This document shows positions 16,818 to 25,691 of a stretch of 64,000 nucleotides of DNA, in pieces (position 1 is the first letter of the stretch; each line of letters starts with the position of its first letter). The stretch lies in the NCBI RefSeq assembly GCF_020329485.1, contig NZ_JAGKJI010000034.1, positions 1-64,000 of the forward strand, given 5' to 3'. The DNA is from Bradyrhizobium cenepequi (GTDB lineage Bacteria; Pseudomonadota; Alphaproteobacteria; Rhizobiales; Xanthobacteraceae). The notes under the pieces were generated by a model. The model did not search any database. It was given only the letters and a program-made list of their open reading frames with translations, and was not told where the DNA came from. A program made the position numbers and the translations under genes.

Positions 16818-17765
16818 TCAGAGTTGCCGGACCACGCCGGGTCGGCCAAGCGGGCATTCCAGCGCTGTGCGATCCCATTTCCCGGCAATCGCGGCAGCCT
16901 CATAGGTGCTTTGCAGAAATTCCAGCACCGCCTGGTCGGGATCACCGGAGGTGCGCGCCGCATCATAGGGCAGGATGAATTCGCCAAGCTTTTCACTGAA
17001 GAAGGCTGCATCGGGTCGCACCTTGGCGGCGCGGAAGCCTGCGGGCTCAGGATAGGCGTAGGAATAGAACGCCGGATAGTCGATGGCGCCGCCGCCCGGC
17101 CAGAAACCTGCGCTGCTCACCTCGTGCGAATAGGCTTCATACGCCACCGCGTCCGGCAGATTCGGCACACCGCCGGGATGGCGTGGTGCGCTCCTGCCGG
17201 AGAAACGCGTCACCGCGAGATCAAAGCTGCCCCAGAAGAAATGCACGGGGCTGGCTTTGCCGAGGAAGCCGGTGCGGAACTGCTTGAACAGCCGGTCGCA
17301 GTTCAAGAGGATCTGGAAGAAGCGCCGCACCGCATCCGGATCGTAGGAGTGGTGCCGGTTGTCGTCAGAGAACCGGATCGGGTCAGGCAATTCGTTTGGC
17401 GTTTCGTCAATCGCAACATCGATGCCGAGCTCCCTCAGCGCAGCGAGCACCGCGGTGTAGAAGCTCGCCACCGAGAGCCCGGCCAGCGCAAAATGCCGCT
17501 CGGCGCCGTCGCTGGTCGAAATGCGCAAGGCGTGATCGATGAAGTCGAAATCGATTTGAAACATTCTAATGCCGTCAGGGATCGGCGAGGTGGTGAGCCC
17601 GCGCGCGGTGACATAGAGCGTGACGTGCCAGGAGTGATTCAGCCAGGGCGACTTCACCAGCCGGATCTTGCCGACGATCTGGGTCCAGAGATGCAGAGTG
17701 GCAGAGGTGTCACGCCACGCCGCGGTCGGCAGCTCTGGCCATAAAATTTGTTTGGTGTTGTTCAT
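16818..17765 (-). CDS. DUF5996 family protein
   Basis: 315 residues. The opening LWPELPTAAWRDTSATLHLWTQIVGKIRL and the later VHFFWGSFDLAVTRFSG and HEVSSAGFWPGG blocks are typical of DUF5996. No signal peptide or membrane helix. GAGGT sits 7 bases before ATG 17765. The family has no established function that I know of. It ends 15 bases from a repeat and has no close operon partner. Confidence 0.8.
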   Translation of the reverse strand: MNNTKQILWPELPTAAWRDTSATLHLWTQIVGKIRLVKSPWLNHSWHVTLYVTARGLTTSPIPDGIRMFQIDFDFIDHALRISTSDGAERHFALAGLSVASFYTAVLAALRELGIDVAIDETPNELPDPIRFSDDNRHHSYDPDAVRRFFQILLNCDRLFKQFRTGFLGKASPVHFFWGSFDLAVTRFSGRSAPRHPGGVPNLPDAVAYEAYSHEVSSAGFWPGGGAIDYPAFYSYAYPEPAGFRAAKVRPDAAFFSEKLGEFILPYDAARTSGDPDQAVLEFLQSTYEAAAIAGKWDRTALECPLGRPGVVRQL

Positions 17766-18146
17766 GCCTAGACCTCACGCGCGACGGCGCTTGAGCATTC
17801 ATCCTATCACGAATTCGTTATGGCAACTCCCAGGATGCGGCCTGACAATTGACATCACGACTTCGTGCATTCCGGACAGCGGCGTCGCCCGCGCGTGGCG
17901 CGGAACAGACCCGTGCACCACCAGCGCCGCGCCATCGCCTGAAGCGGTCTGCGCACTAGCTGCGCCATGAAAAGCATTTCAACCATGTCGGGACCCCAAC
18001 GCGCATGTGCCGCCAGGTCCGGGGGGCAAGGACCTGGCGGCTGCAGTCATGCGGTTTTGAACATGAAGGTGCGATCGAAATGAAATCTCCGACCGCACGC
18101 TCGATATAGGGCCACGCTCGTAAACGAGAACGCCCTCAAGCTCGTA
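17766..18146. other. Intergenic region upstream of DUF5996 and downstream of wrbA
   Basis: 381 bases. It holds a strong inverted repeat at 18009-18041, listed separately, and should contain the DUF5996 promoter. No convincing gene. Confidence 0.5.
18009..18041. repeat. Perfect 12-bp inverted repeat (hairpin)
   Basis: GCCGCCAGGTCC (18009-18020) and GGACCTGGCGGC (18030-18041) are perfect complements around a 9-base loop. No T-run follows on either strand, so a simple rho-independent terminator is not supported. It might be the wrbA terminator without a U-tract or part of a structured RNA. Confidence 0.55.
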
Positions 18147-18746
18147 TCAGCCATGCAGTTTTTTCGCGGTCTCTGCGATCACACGTCCTTGATAGCGCGC
18201 GCCTGCAAGCTCGTTGGCGCTCGGTTGCCGGCTGCCGTCGCCGCCGGTGATCGTGGTGGCGCCATAGGGCGAACCGCCGGTGATTTCGTCGAGCTTCATC
18301 TGGCCGGCAAAGCCATAGTTGAGGCCGACTACGGTGAGGCCGAAATGCAGGAGGTTGGTGATGATCGAGAACAGCGTCGTTTCCTGCCCGCCATGCTGGG
18401 TCGCGGTCGAGGTGAAGGCGCCACCGACCTTGCCATGCAAGGCGCCCTTGGCCCAGAGGCCGCCGGCCTGATCGAGGAAGTTCGCCATCTGCGAGGACAT
18501 GCGGCCGAAGCGGGTGCCGGTGCCGATGATGATTGCATCATAATTGGCGAGATCGTCGATCTTTGCGATCGGCGCTGCCTGGTCGAGCTTGTAGTATGAG
18601 GCCTTCGCGACCTCGGCCGGCACCAGCTCAGGCACGCGCTTGATATCGACGCTGGCGCCGGCTTCGCGCGCGCCTTCGGCGACCGCATTCGCCATGGCCT
18701 CGATGTGACCATAGGCGGAATAATAGAGGACGAGAACTTTGGCCAT
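18147..18746 (-). CDS. wrbA: NAD(P)H:quinone oxidoreductase, WrbA type
   Basis: 199 residues, the usual WrbA length, flavodoxin-like fold. The FMN phosphate loop (YSAYGHIEAMA) follows the first strand; IIIGTGTRFGRMSSQMANFLDQ is the second FMN-contact region and GGSPYGATT the third. It reduces quinones by two electrons, protecting against redox cycling. AAGGAG lies 7 bases before the ATG. Directly upstream on the same strand is the pirin gene, itself divergent from a LysR regulator, so the two may be a quinone/redox pair. Confidence 0.95.
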   Translation of the reverse strand: MAKVLVLYYSAYGHIEAMANAVAEGAREAGASVDIKRVPELVPAEVAKASYYKLDQAAPIAKIDDLANYDAIIIGTGTRFGRMSSQMANFLDQAGGLWAKGALHGKVGGAFTSTATQHGGQETTLFSIITNLLHFGLTVVGLNYGFAGQMKLDEITGGSPYGATTITGGDGSRQPSANELAGARYQGRVIAETAKKLHG

Positions 18747-18790
18747 GATGGCTCTCCTTTGGTTTGGATAGGCAGAGTTGAACTTGGGAG

Positions 18791-18877
18791 GTCATTGCCG
18801 GGGACCCGGCAGTCCATCATCTCGGGAAGACTCTTACGGGAGAGATGGATGCCCGGGTCGAGCCCGGGCATGACGAG
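18791..18877. repeat. GCCCGGGCATGACG palindromic repeat, copy 1
   Basis: Begins GTCATTGCCGGGGACCCGGC and ends GCCCGGGTCGAGCCCGGGCATGACG, with internal complements to both edges. A second copy with the same structure is at 43849-43924 between groES and groEL. It lies between the start of wrbA and the stop of the pirin gene. Confidence 0.7.
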
Positions 18878-18882
18878 TGGAA

Positions 18883-19581
18883 TTACGCCGCGTCGACCAG
18901 CACCAGTTCGGAATCCTCCAGCGCGGTGATCGTCAGCTTGGCTTCATCACGGATTGCGGCGCCGTCCCTGGCATCGACACGCACGCCGTTGACTTCGATG
19001 CTGCCGGTCGCGGGCACGAGATAGAGATGCCGCTTTTGCTCCGGCGCATATTCCGCGCTTTCGCCGCCCTTCAGCGTGGTGGCAAGCACGCGCGCCTTGG
19101 CGCGGATCGGCAGCGCGTCGGCATCGTCATCGAAGCCGCTCGCGATGGTGACGAGCGTGCCGGAGCGATCGGCTTTCGGGAACGGCTTGGAGCCCCAGGT
19201 CGGCTCGCCGCCTTGCGTCGTCGGCTCGATCCAGATCTGGAAGATCTTCGTCTTCGACGGCTCGAGATTGTATTCGGCGTGACGGATGCCGCTTCCCGCG
19301 CTCATCACCTGCACGTCCCCGGCCTCGGTGCGGCCCTTGTTGCCGAGCGAGTCCTGATGCGTGATCGCACCTTCGCGGACATAGGTGATGATCTCCATGT
19401 TGGCATGGGGATGCGGCGGGAAGCCGGTGTTCGGCGCGATCTCGTCATCGTTCCACACGCGCAACGCACCATGGCCCATATTGCCCGGATCGTAGTGGCT
19501 GCCGAACGAGAAGTGGTGCTTCGCCTTCAGCCAGCCATGATCGGCGCCGCCGAGCTTCGCATAGGTTCTGACTTCGATCAT
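18883..19581 (-). CDS. Pirin family protein (YhhW-like)
   Basis: 232 residues, bicupin of the pirin family. The metal site is visible as HPHANMEIITYV (His-x-His...Glu), with a further histidine in GSGIRHAEYN. Some relatives are quercetin 2,3-dioxygenases, others are regulators, so the activity is not assigned. GAGGAA precedes the ATG by 6 bases. Same strand as wrbA with a repeat between them; divergent from the LysR gene. Confidence 0.9.
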   Translation of the reverse strand: MIEVRTYAKLGGADHGWLKAKHHFSFGSHYDPGNMGHGALRVWNDDEIAPNTGFPPHPHANMEIITYVREGAITHQDSLGNKGRTEAGDVQVMSAGSGIRHAEYNLEPSKTKIFQIWIEPTTQGGEPTWGSKPFPKADRSGTLVTIASGFDDDADALPIRAKARVLATTLKGGESAEYAPEQKRHLYLVPATGSIEVNGVRVDARDGAAIRDEAKLTITALEDSELVLVDAA

Positions 19582-19640
19582 CGGAGTTTCCTCAAATTTC
19601 GATTGGGTTTGGATATGCCGTCGGCCGTGGTATAGAAATA

Positions 19641-19664
19641 GAAACTATCGAAACTCATTGTTTC
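19641..19664. promoter_or_regulatory. Candidate LysR-type operator in the divergent promoter region
   Basis: GAAAC (19650-19654) and GTTTC (19660-19664) form an inverted repeat with a 5-base spacer; a further GAAAC lies at 19641-19645. The location between divergent pirin and LysR genes is typical of LysR autoregulation. Site identity is inference. Confidence 0.4.
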
Positions 19665-19692
19665 CATTTACGGGCAAAGGCCAACCGCCAGA

Positions 19693-20601
19693 ATGTCAAA
19701 GCTCCCGGATTTCGAAGCGCTCGCAATCTTCGCAAAAGTCGTGGAATTACGGTCGTTTGCGGCGGCCGCAACGGAGCTTGCGCTGTCGAAGGCCACCGTC
19801 TCCAAGGCGGTCAGCCGGCTCGAGGACCGGTTAGGAGCCCGGCTGTTCAACCGCACCTCGCGGCGGTTGGCACTGACGGATGCGGGGCAAAAACTGTCCG
19901 AGCGCGCGGCGCGCCTGCTTGCCGACGGTGAGGCGGCCGAGAACGAGGCGTTGGCGCAATCGGTCACCCCGCGCGGGCTGGTGCGGCTCGCGGTGCCCAT
20001 GACCTTCGGGGTGAAATCAGTCGCGCCGTTGCTGCCGGAGTTTCTGGAGAAATATCCGGAAGTGTCGATCGACCTGCATTTGAGCGATGCCACCGTCGAC
20101 CTGATCGGCGAAGGTTTTGATGCGGGCCTCCGCATCGCGCGCTTGCCCGATTCATCCTTGATCGCACGGCGGCTCTGCGCGATGCCGCGCTACACGGTGG
20201 CCGCGCCGTCCTACCTGAAGCGCTACGGCCGGCCGACGCATCCGATGCATCTCGCCGAGCACAAGTGCTTCGGCTACGCCCATCTCTCGACCGCGGGCGT
20301 CTGGCACTATACCAACGCGGCGGGCGAACAGGCGAGCGTGCGACCCTCGGGACAGTTGCGCGTCAACAACGGCGAAGCGCTGCTGCCGGCCGTTATCGCC
20401 GGCCTCGGCATCGCCGATCTCCCCGATTTCATCATTGGAGAATCAATCGCGCGCGGCGAGGTCGAGGTGATCCTGAAGGGCTGGAAGCAGCCCGAAGGCG
20501 CCGTGCACCTGGTGATGCCTCCCGGCGGCCCGCGCCCCGCGCGCGTCGAAGTGCTGGCGGACTTCCTGGCGAAGCATTTTGGCAAGGGCAGGAAGCGGTG
20601 A
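19693..20601 (+). CDS. LysR family transcriptional regulator
   Basis: 302 residues. The N-terminal winged helix-turn-helix shows FAAAATELALSKATVSKAVS and RLGARLFNRTSRRLALT, and a periplasmic-binding-like effector domain follows. It diverges from the pirin-wrbA pair and probably controls those genes in response to a small effector, maybe a quinone or aromatic compound. This is inferred from position only. Confidence 0.9.
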   Translation: MSKLPDFEALAIFAKVVELRSFAAAATELALSKATVSKAVSRLEDRLGARLFNRTSRRLALTDAGQKLSERAARLLADGEAAENEALAQSVTPRGLVRLAVPMTFGVKSVAPLLPEFLEKYPEVSIDLHLSDATVDLIGEGFDAGLRIARLPDSSLIARRLCAMPRYTVAAPSYLKRYGRPTHPMHLAEHKCFGYAHLSTAGVWHYTNAAGEQASVRPSGQLRVNNGEALLPAVIAGLGIADLPDFIIGESIARGEVEVILKGWKQPEGAVHLVMPPGGPRPARVEVLADFLAKHFGKGRKR

Positions 20602-20686
20602 GGCGAAGGCCGCCTTTGCCTATCGCGCCCTCTATCGGCTACGCTCTTCCCACAAAGGAAAACAAAACCACTGGGAGAAAATGCCG

Positions 20687-21679
20687 ATGAATCGCCGGGA
20701 GATTCTCAGAGCCGCGGCCGTCCTGCCGCTGGCGCAGGCCGCGCTTTCCCACGCTGCTTTCGCGCAAGGCGCTGTTTATCCCAACCGCAATATCACCATG
20801 ATCGTGCCGTTTCCGGCCGGCGGGCAGGCCGATCTTGCGGCGCGGCCGGTGGCGGCGGCATTGGAGCGGATCCTCGGCAAGCCGGTGATTGTCGACAACC
20901 GCGCCGGCGGAGCCGGCGGCTCGGTCGGCAATGCGCAGGCGGCGCGCGCCGAGCCGGACGGCTACACGCTGTTGATGACGCTGTCCTCGCTCGCCGTACT
21001 GCCCGAAGCCGATCGGCTGTTCGACCGCCCGGTCGCCTATGAAGTCTCGCAATTCGCACCGATCGCGCGCGTGCTTGCCGATCCGACGCTGCTCGCGGTG
21101 CCGGCCTCCGCCCCATGGAAGACGCTGCAGGATTTTGTCGACGACGCCAAGAAGCGTCCTGGCCAGATTCCCTATGGTTCGTCCGGTCCCTACGGCACGC
21201 TTCACGTCGCGATGGAGATGTTTGCCGCGAGCGCCGGCATCAAACTGCTGCACGTGCCGTTCCGCGGCGCTGGCCCGGCGCTGACCGCGCTACTCAGCGG
21301 CACGGTGCAGGCGGTGGCATCCGCGCCGGGGACGCTGAAGCAGCAGGTTGCCGACGGCAAGATGCGGGTGCTCGCCAATTGGGGCGCCGAACGCGTCGCC
21401 AGTTTCCCGGAGCTGCCGACGTTCAAGGAGCTCGGCTACAAGGATGTCGAGTTTTACATCTGGGCCGGCCTGTTCGCGCCGCGCGCATTGCCCGCGCCGA
21501 TCATGACGCGACTGCGCGAGGCGATGGCGGAAGCAGTGAGGATGCCGGAGGTGGTCAAGACCTTCGAGACCGCGGGCAGTCCGGTTGCCTATCTCGATGC
21601 GCCCGAGTTTTCCAAATTCGTTGCCGACGACAGCGCGCGGCTGATCGCGGCGGTCAAGAAAATCGGCAAAGTGGAGTAG
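20687..21679 (+). CDS. Bug-family (TctC) tripartite tricarboxylate transporter binding protein
   Basis: 330 residues with an exported N-terminus (NRREILRAAAVLPLAQAALS, twin-arginine-like) ending in Ala-Phe-Ala. Family landmarks: MIVPFPAGGQADLAARP, KPVIVDNRAGGAGG and HVPFRGAGPALTALLSG. It captures a carboxylate or similar ligand in the periplasm. GGGAG is 9 bases before ATG 20687, whereas ATG 20681 is too close. No TctA/TctB membrane subunits are adjacent, so it is an orphan, as is common for this expanded family. Follows the LysR gene by 85 bases; co-regulation is possible. Confidence 0.9.
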   Translation: MNRREILRAAAVLPLAQAALSHAAFAQGAVYPNRNITMIVPFPAGGQADLAARPVAAALERILGKPVIVDNRAGGAGGSVGNAQAARAEPDGYTLLMTLSSLAVLPEADRLFDRPVAYEVSQFAPIARVLADPTLLAVPASAPWKTLQDFVDDAKKRPGQIPYGSSGPYGTLHVAMEMFAASAGIKLLHVPFRGAGPALTALLSGTVQAVASAPGTLKQQVADGKMRVLANWGAERVASFPELPTFKELGYKDVEFYIWAGLFAPRALPAPIMTRLREAMAEAVRMPEVVKTFETAGSPVAYLDAPEFSKFVADDSARLIAAVKKIGKVE

Positions 21680-21849
21680 GCGGTTTCACATTTTGTTGCG
21701 GGCCGCGAACCTTCCGCAGTCTCATTCATTTGCCACAGTTAAAGCGTGGCTTGTGCCCATGGTTGGAGTGTGACTTGTGCGTGGAACCCGCGCGCCGAGA
21801 CAGCACCGAACGAGACGTTTATCGACAAGATATTGGAAGAGGATCCCGC

Positions 21850-22206
21850 ATGCGAACGCCGCGCATTGTCCTGGGTTGTGCGATCCTGATCGGCACCGGA
21901 CCGATCGTGCAAAACCCGGCATTCTCCGAAGAGTATCGCGGAACCTGGGAACAGCAGATGGCCTGCACGCCGGATGTCTGGCGGCTCTGCAGCGATCAAA
22001 TCCCCGACGTCAACCGCATCACGGCGTGTTTGCGGCAGAACACGCCGCAACTCTCACATGATTGCCGTGCGGTATTCGAATCCAGTGCAAGCGCCCAGCA
22101 GCCGCCCTCACGTGCGCTGCCGCGAACTGTGCCGCGTGCAAGGGGCGCGCCGCCGCCTGCGCAGCCTCAGCAGGCGCCGCCGAGACCTTATGACGACGAC
22201 GAATAG
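21850..22206 (+). CDS. Small secreted cysteine-containing protein
   Basis: 118 residues: signal peptide (about 1-26), then a four-cysteine region (QQMACTPDVWRLCSDQIPD ... ACLRQNTPQLSHDC) resembling small cysteine-rich repeats in rhizobial exported proteins, then a proline-rich tail ending in Asp-Asp-Asp-Glu. GAGGA precedes ATG 21850. The last 19 bases overlap the convergent YbaK gene. Function unknown. Confidence 0.75.
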   Translation: MRTPRIVLGCAILIGTGPIVQNPAFSEEYRGTWEQQMACTPDVWRLCSDQIPDVNRITACLRQNTPQLSHDCRAVFESSASAQQPPSRALPRTVPRARGAPPPAQPQQAPPRPYDDDE

Positions 22207-22688
22207 GCCGACGCTTCCTCCTGCGACCGATGCTCGCAGACGTCGACCCATTCGGCCGACGTCAATTCCGCGAGCCGCGCCGGCGAGATTTTGACTGCGC
22301 TGTGGGTCGAGCCCGCAGCGGGCACGACGATGTCGAAGGCCTTCAGCGACACGTCACAATAGACCGGCAGCGGTGTCCTCAGGCCGAACGGGCAGACGCC
22401 GCCGACCTCGTGCCCGGTGATATCGGCAACCTCGTGCAGCCCCAGCATCTTCGGCTTGACGCCGAACAGCGCCTTCACCTTCCTGTTGTCCATCCGTGAG
22501 GTGCCGCTGGTGACGATCAGAACCACGCGCTCGCCGACCCGCAGCGACAACGTCTTGGCGATGCGCGCGGGCTCGACGCCATAGGCCTCTGCCGCAAGCG
22601 CCACCGTCGCGGAACTCTTGGTCGATTCGATCACGGCAATGTCGGGCGCCTTCTCGGCGAAGAAGGCGCGAACGGATTCCAGACTCAT
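22188..22688 (-). CDS. YbaK/EbsC-type aminoacyl-tRNA deacylase
   Basis: 166 residues. Family features: SSATVALAAEAYGVEPARIAKTL with the conserved Lys in IAKTL, GVCPFGL near residue 96, and the PVYCDVSL and VVPAAGSTHSAV blocks. Such enzymes clear mischarged tRNAs such as Cys-tRNA(Pro). Begins 3 bases after the HAD gene on the same strand, as the last gene of a three-gene operon. Confidence 0.9.
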   Translation of the reverse strand: MSLESVRAFFAEKAPDIAVIESTKSSATVALAAEAYGVEPARIAKTLSLRVGERVVLIVTSGTSRMDNRKVKALFGVKPKMLGLHEVADITGHEVGGVCPFGLRTPLPVYCDVSLKAFDIVVPAAGSTHSAVKISPARLAELTSAEWVDVCEHRSQEEASAYSSSS

Positions 22689-22691
22689 ATT

Positions 22692-23438
22692 CTAGGACCT
22701 GTAGGAAGAAATCAGCGCAGGAAGCTCTGACAAATTATGGATGCGATGGTCCGGCGCAACGCCGAGCTCATCCATCTGGGTGCGGAGTGCCTTGAACATC
22801 GTGAGCGGCGGCAAGGTCTCGTTTTCGACACAGGCGAGCGCCATCGCCTCTGGCGTCACCCGCTCGATCCAGGCGACATTCAAGCCGAACGCCTTTGCGC
22901 CGCAGGCGTCCCACGGATTCGAGGAGATGAACAGCACGTCCGAGGGAGGCACGCGAAGCACCTCTTCGATCAGCGTGTAGACCTCGACGCTCGGCTTAAA
23001 TATCTTCTTGGCATCGACGCTGATGGTTGCGTCGAGCACGCGGTCGAGTCCGCTGTTGCGCACCAGCGCGTTCAGCATGTCCGGGCTGCCATTGGAGAGG
23101 ATCGCGAGCTTCTTGCCCCTCATCGCTTCGAGTGAGGCAAGCGCGTCCGGATAGAGATCGAGGTGCAGGTATTTGTCGATGATTCTGTCGAACGTCCCGG
23201 CGTCATATTGCAGGCCGAGGCTCCGCAGGGTGTAGGCGAGCGAGTCGCGCGTGACGACGGAGAAGTCCTGGTAGCGCCGCATCAGCGAGCGCAGCCAGCT
23301 ATATTCGAGCTGCTTGATGCGCCAGATCTGCGTAATGAGCTCGCCATAGCCCGGGAAGGCATCCTCGGTCACTTCAGCGACCGACTGGACGTCATAGAGC
23401 GTGCCATAGGCATCGAAGACGACGGCTTGGATGGTCAT
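22692..23438 (-). CDS. Haloacid dehalogenase, type II (HAD superfamily)
   Basis: 248 residues. HAD motifs: FDAYGTLYD near residue 8 (nucleophile Asp), LSNGSP (motif II), a lysine in KKIFKPS (motif III) and ISSNPWDACGAKAFG (motif IV). The layout and these words match L-2-haloacid dehalogenases. Its ATG overlaps the end of the upstream hydrolase (ATGA). The physiological substrate may be another 2-haloacid or a phosphate ester. Confidence 0.9.
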   Translation of the reverse strand: MTIQAVVFDAYGTLYDVQSVAEVTEDAFPGYGELITQIWRIKQLEYSWLRSLMRRYQDFSVVTRDSLAYTLRSLGLQYDAGTFDRIIDKYLHLDLYPDALASLEAMRGKKLAILSNGSPDMLNALVRNSGLDRVLDATISVDAKKIFKPSVEVYTLIEEVLRVPPSDVLFISSNPWDACGAKAFGLNVAWIERVTPEAMALACVENETLPPLTMFKALRTQMDELGVAPDHRIHNLSELPALISSYRS

Positions 23439-24286
23439 TGTAACTTCTCTTGCCCGCCGATTGTCGCATACAGGAATTTGCGGACTGCGTCGACCGATTG
23501 ATCCCTGGCTGCCTGGTTGAATTCGAGGTGATGCCCGAGAAACTTCAGTGGCGTTGCGAGGCCCGGGACATCGAAAGCGTGATAGGCGCCGGGATAGACG
23601 ATGAACTCAATCGGAACGCCCAGGCCCTTCTGGCGCGAAATGCCGTAGTCGTCGCGGCCTTCCACCAGGTTGCGGCACTCCCTCGCCAGCGTCCAGTCGT
23701 CGAGCTCGCCGATCAGGATCAGCGTCGGCACAGTCATGCTGTCCTTGATGCCGAGGCACGGCGGATAGAATGCGATCGCTGCGCGGAATTTGTCATTCGA
23801 CGTCCGCTCGATCATCCCGCGCTCGACCGAAGTAAGCGCGAGCAACCCGCCCTGCGAGAAGCCGATAACCGCGACGTGATCGCGATCGACAAAGGGCTGC
23901 TGCACCAGGAAGGCCAGCGCCCGATAGGCGTCGAAGACGGCTGCGGCGGGCGGGCCGCTGGTGCAGGTGCTGGTGAGGCCGCGTGGGCCAAAGCGGTCCA
24001 GCGTGAGCGTGACATAGCCCCAGGATACGATCAGCTTGCCCCAGCGCTGGTCGAGCTGCCGCGAGCCGCCGCTGCACCCGTGAAGCAGGACCACCGCGGG
24101 CGAAGTGCCGCTATCGCGGGGCTGACGCAGGTATCCTTGCAAGGGCTGCGAACTCGCCAGCGGATTCTCGACTTCGACGATGCGGCTCTCCGGCGCGTCA
24201 GCCGCGCGGCATGCGGTCCCGCCGCCGATCAGGAGTGCGGCGACAATCGCGGCGATAGTGGTAGCGATCCTGGCGAGGCTCGTCAT
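23435..24286 (-). CDS. Dienelactone hydrolase-family alpha/beta hydrolase, exported
   Basis: 283 residues. GGGAGG lies 5 bases before ATG 24286; a GTG two codons earlier overlaps that site and is not used. A signal-like hydrophobic N-terminus precedes the hydrolase. Triad: GFSQGG with Ser144, Asp196 in GELDD and His236 in YHAFD. HGCSGG near the start forms the oxyanion loop. First gene of the HAD-YbaK operon. A diverged paralogue at 61970-62857 has lost the nucleophile. Confidence 0.85.
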   Translation of the reverse strand: MTSLARIATTIAAIVAALLIGGGTACRAADAPESRIVEVENPLASSQPLQGYLRQPRDSGTSPAVVLLHGCSGGSRQLDQRWGKLIVSWGYVTLTLDRFGPRGLTSTCTSGPPAAAVFDAYRALAFLVQQPFVDRDHVAVIGFSQGGLLALTSVERGMIERTSNDKFRAAIAFYPPCLGIKDSMTVPTLILIGELDDWTLARECRNLVEGRDDYGISRQKGLGVPIEFIVYPGAYHAFDVPGLATPLKFLGHHLEFNQAARDQSVDAVRKFLYATIGGQEKLQ

Positions 24287-24328
24287 CGACACCTCCCGCT
24301 TGATCGCCAGCCGGCGATCACCGATCGC

Positions 24329-25213
24329 TTATATACCCAAAATCTTCCGCGCGTTGGCCTTCAGGACCTTTGGCCGAATCTCCTCGCGGATGTCGAGCTT
24401 GGCGAAATCCGCAAGCCAGCGGTCCGGCGTGATCACCGGCCAGTCCGAGCCGAACAGCATCTTGTCCTGAAGGATCGAGTTGATGTAGCGCACGAGGATC
24501 GGCGGAAAGTATTTCGGCGACCAGCCGGAGAGGTCGATATAGACGTTCGGTTTGTGGGTCGCGACCGAGAGCGCCTCTTCCTGCCAAGGGAAGGACGGGT
24601 GCGCGAGGATGATCTTCAGGTCGGGGAAGTCGGCGGCGACATCGTCCATATACATCGGGTTGGAATATTTCAGCCGCATCCCCATGCCGCCGGGCATGCC
24701 GCTGCCGACTCCGGTCTGGCCGGTGTGGAACAGCGCGATCGCGCCGCCGTCATTGATCGCTTCATAGAGCGGATAGGCCAAGCGGTCGTTCGGATAGAAT
24801 CCTTGCATGGTCGGATGGAATTTGAAGCCGCGGACACCGTAGTCCTCGATCAGCTTCTGTGCCTCGCGCACGCCAAGCTTGCCCTTGTGCGGATCGATGC
24901 TGACGAAGGGGATCAGCACGTCGAGATTTTCGGATGCGACTTCCAGCACCTCGTAATTGTTGTAGCGGCGGAAACCGGTCTCGCGCTCGGCATCAACGGG
25001 GAAGATCACGGCCGCGATGTTCTTGGACCGGTAATAGGCGGCGGTCTCCGGCACCGTCGGCGGATGTTTGTGCGGTGACTTGAAATACTCCGCCATCTGC
25101 GCCTGGAAGTCGTCATAGCCGTCGTCGCCATGCATGCCGCAGGGCTCCTCAGCATGGGTGTGGATGTCGATCGCGACGACATTGTCGATGTCGGGCAGCT
25201 TGAGCTTGGGCAT
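24329..25213 (-). CDS. Amidohydrolase 2 family metal-dependent hydrolase
   Basis: 294 residues. The metal motif is DIHTH (His18, His20), with later ligands in GFKFHP, ILAHPSF and FGSDWP. This is the ACMSD/2-pyrone-4,6-dicarboxylate-lactonase-like group, which acts on aromatic breakdown products as hydrolases or decarboxylases. ATG 25213 follows AAGGAA with about 8 bases between; an extended frame to 25288 lacks a signal. It ends 42 bases before the hydrolase start on the same strand. Confidence 0.85.
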   Translation of the reverse strand: MPKLKLPDIDNVVAIDIHTHAEEPCGMHGDDGYDDFQAQMAEYFKSPHKHPPTVPETAAYYRSKNIAAVIFPVDAERETGFRRYNNYEVLEVASENLDVLIPFVSIDPHKGKLGVREAQKLIEDYGVRGFKFHPTMQGFYPNDRLAYPLYEAINDGGAIALFHTGQTGVGSGMPGGMGMRLKYSNPMYMDDVAADFPDLKIILAHPSFPWQEEALSVATHKPNVYIDLSGWSPKYFPPILVRYINSILQDKMLFGSDWPVITPDRWLADFAKLDIREEIRPKVLKANARKILGI

Positions 25214-25325
25214 TCTTGGGGTTCCTTTGGGGTTCCCGGCTTCTTCGCGGGTTTCCAAATTGATTATACTACATAACGAATTTCGCAAGGCGGCCGAAAC
25301 CCTACGGGCGGAAGGCCTATTAAGA

Positions 25326-25354
25326 TTGACATTTACGCCCCCGATCGCCTAGAA
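25326..25354 (+). promoter_or_regulatory. Candidate sigma-70 promoter of rpmJ
   Basis: TTGACA (25326-25331), a 17-base spacer, then CTAGAA (25349-25354), about 110 bases before the rpmJ start. The -35 is perfect and the -10 is moderate. Confidence 0.5.
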
Positions 25355-25466
25355 GGCGCGTGTCCCGGGCGGCAAGGCCTTTTTCGGGACAAATCCCATT
25401 TGCCATATTTGGGCAGGTTTTAGGTTCGGGCTTGAGCACGGCCTTTCAACGCATCAGGATTGTCCC

Positions 25467-25592
25467 ATGAAGGTCCGTAACTCGCTGAAATCGCTGCGCG
25501 GCCGCCATCGCAACAACCGTCTGGTCCGCCGCAAGGGCCGAGTCTATGTGATCAACAAGGTGCAGCGCCGCTTCAAGGCTCGCCAGGGCTGA
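25467..25592 (+). CDS. rpmJ: Ribosomal protein bL36 (zinc-free type)
   Basis: 41 residues, opening MKVRNSLKSLRGRHRNN and ending RRFKARQG, the standard alphaproteobacterial L36. The four zinc ligands of classical L36 are absent, as in the cysteine-free form. It binds 23S rRNA late in large-subunit assembly. AGGA lies 8 bases before the ATG. Preceded by a promoter and followed by a strong terminator, so it is transcribed alone. Confidence 0.95.
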   Translation: MKVRNSLKSLRGRHRNNRLVRRKGRVYVINKVQRRFKARQG

Positions 25593-25644
25593 TCGCGGGT
25601 CCCTGTTCCCGGTTCGCCCCAACGCATCGTTTCACACGTCTTTG

Positions 25645-25680
25645 ACGTCGCGCTGCTTTGCAGCGCGACGTTGTGCGTTT
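25645..25680 (+). terminator. Rho-independent-like terminator of rpmJ
   Basis: ACGTCGCGCTGC (25645-25656), loop TTT, GCAGCGCGACGT (25660-25671), then a T-containing tail. A perfect 12-base-pair stem. Confidence 0.8.
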
Positions 25681-25691
25681 AAGCTGCGGCA

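Noticed and set aside
20681..20686. ATG at 20681 as start of the Bug-type binding protein
   Set aside because: GGGAG is only 3 bases away; ATG 20687 has a better spacing.
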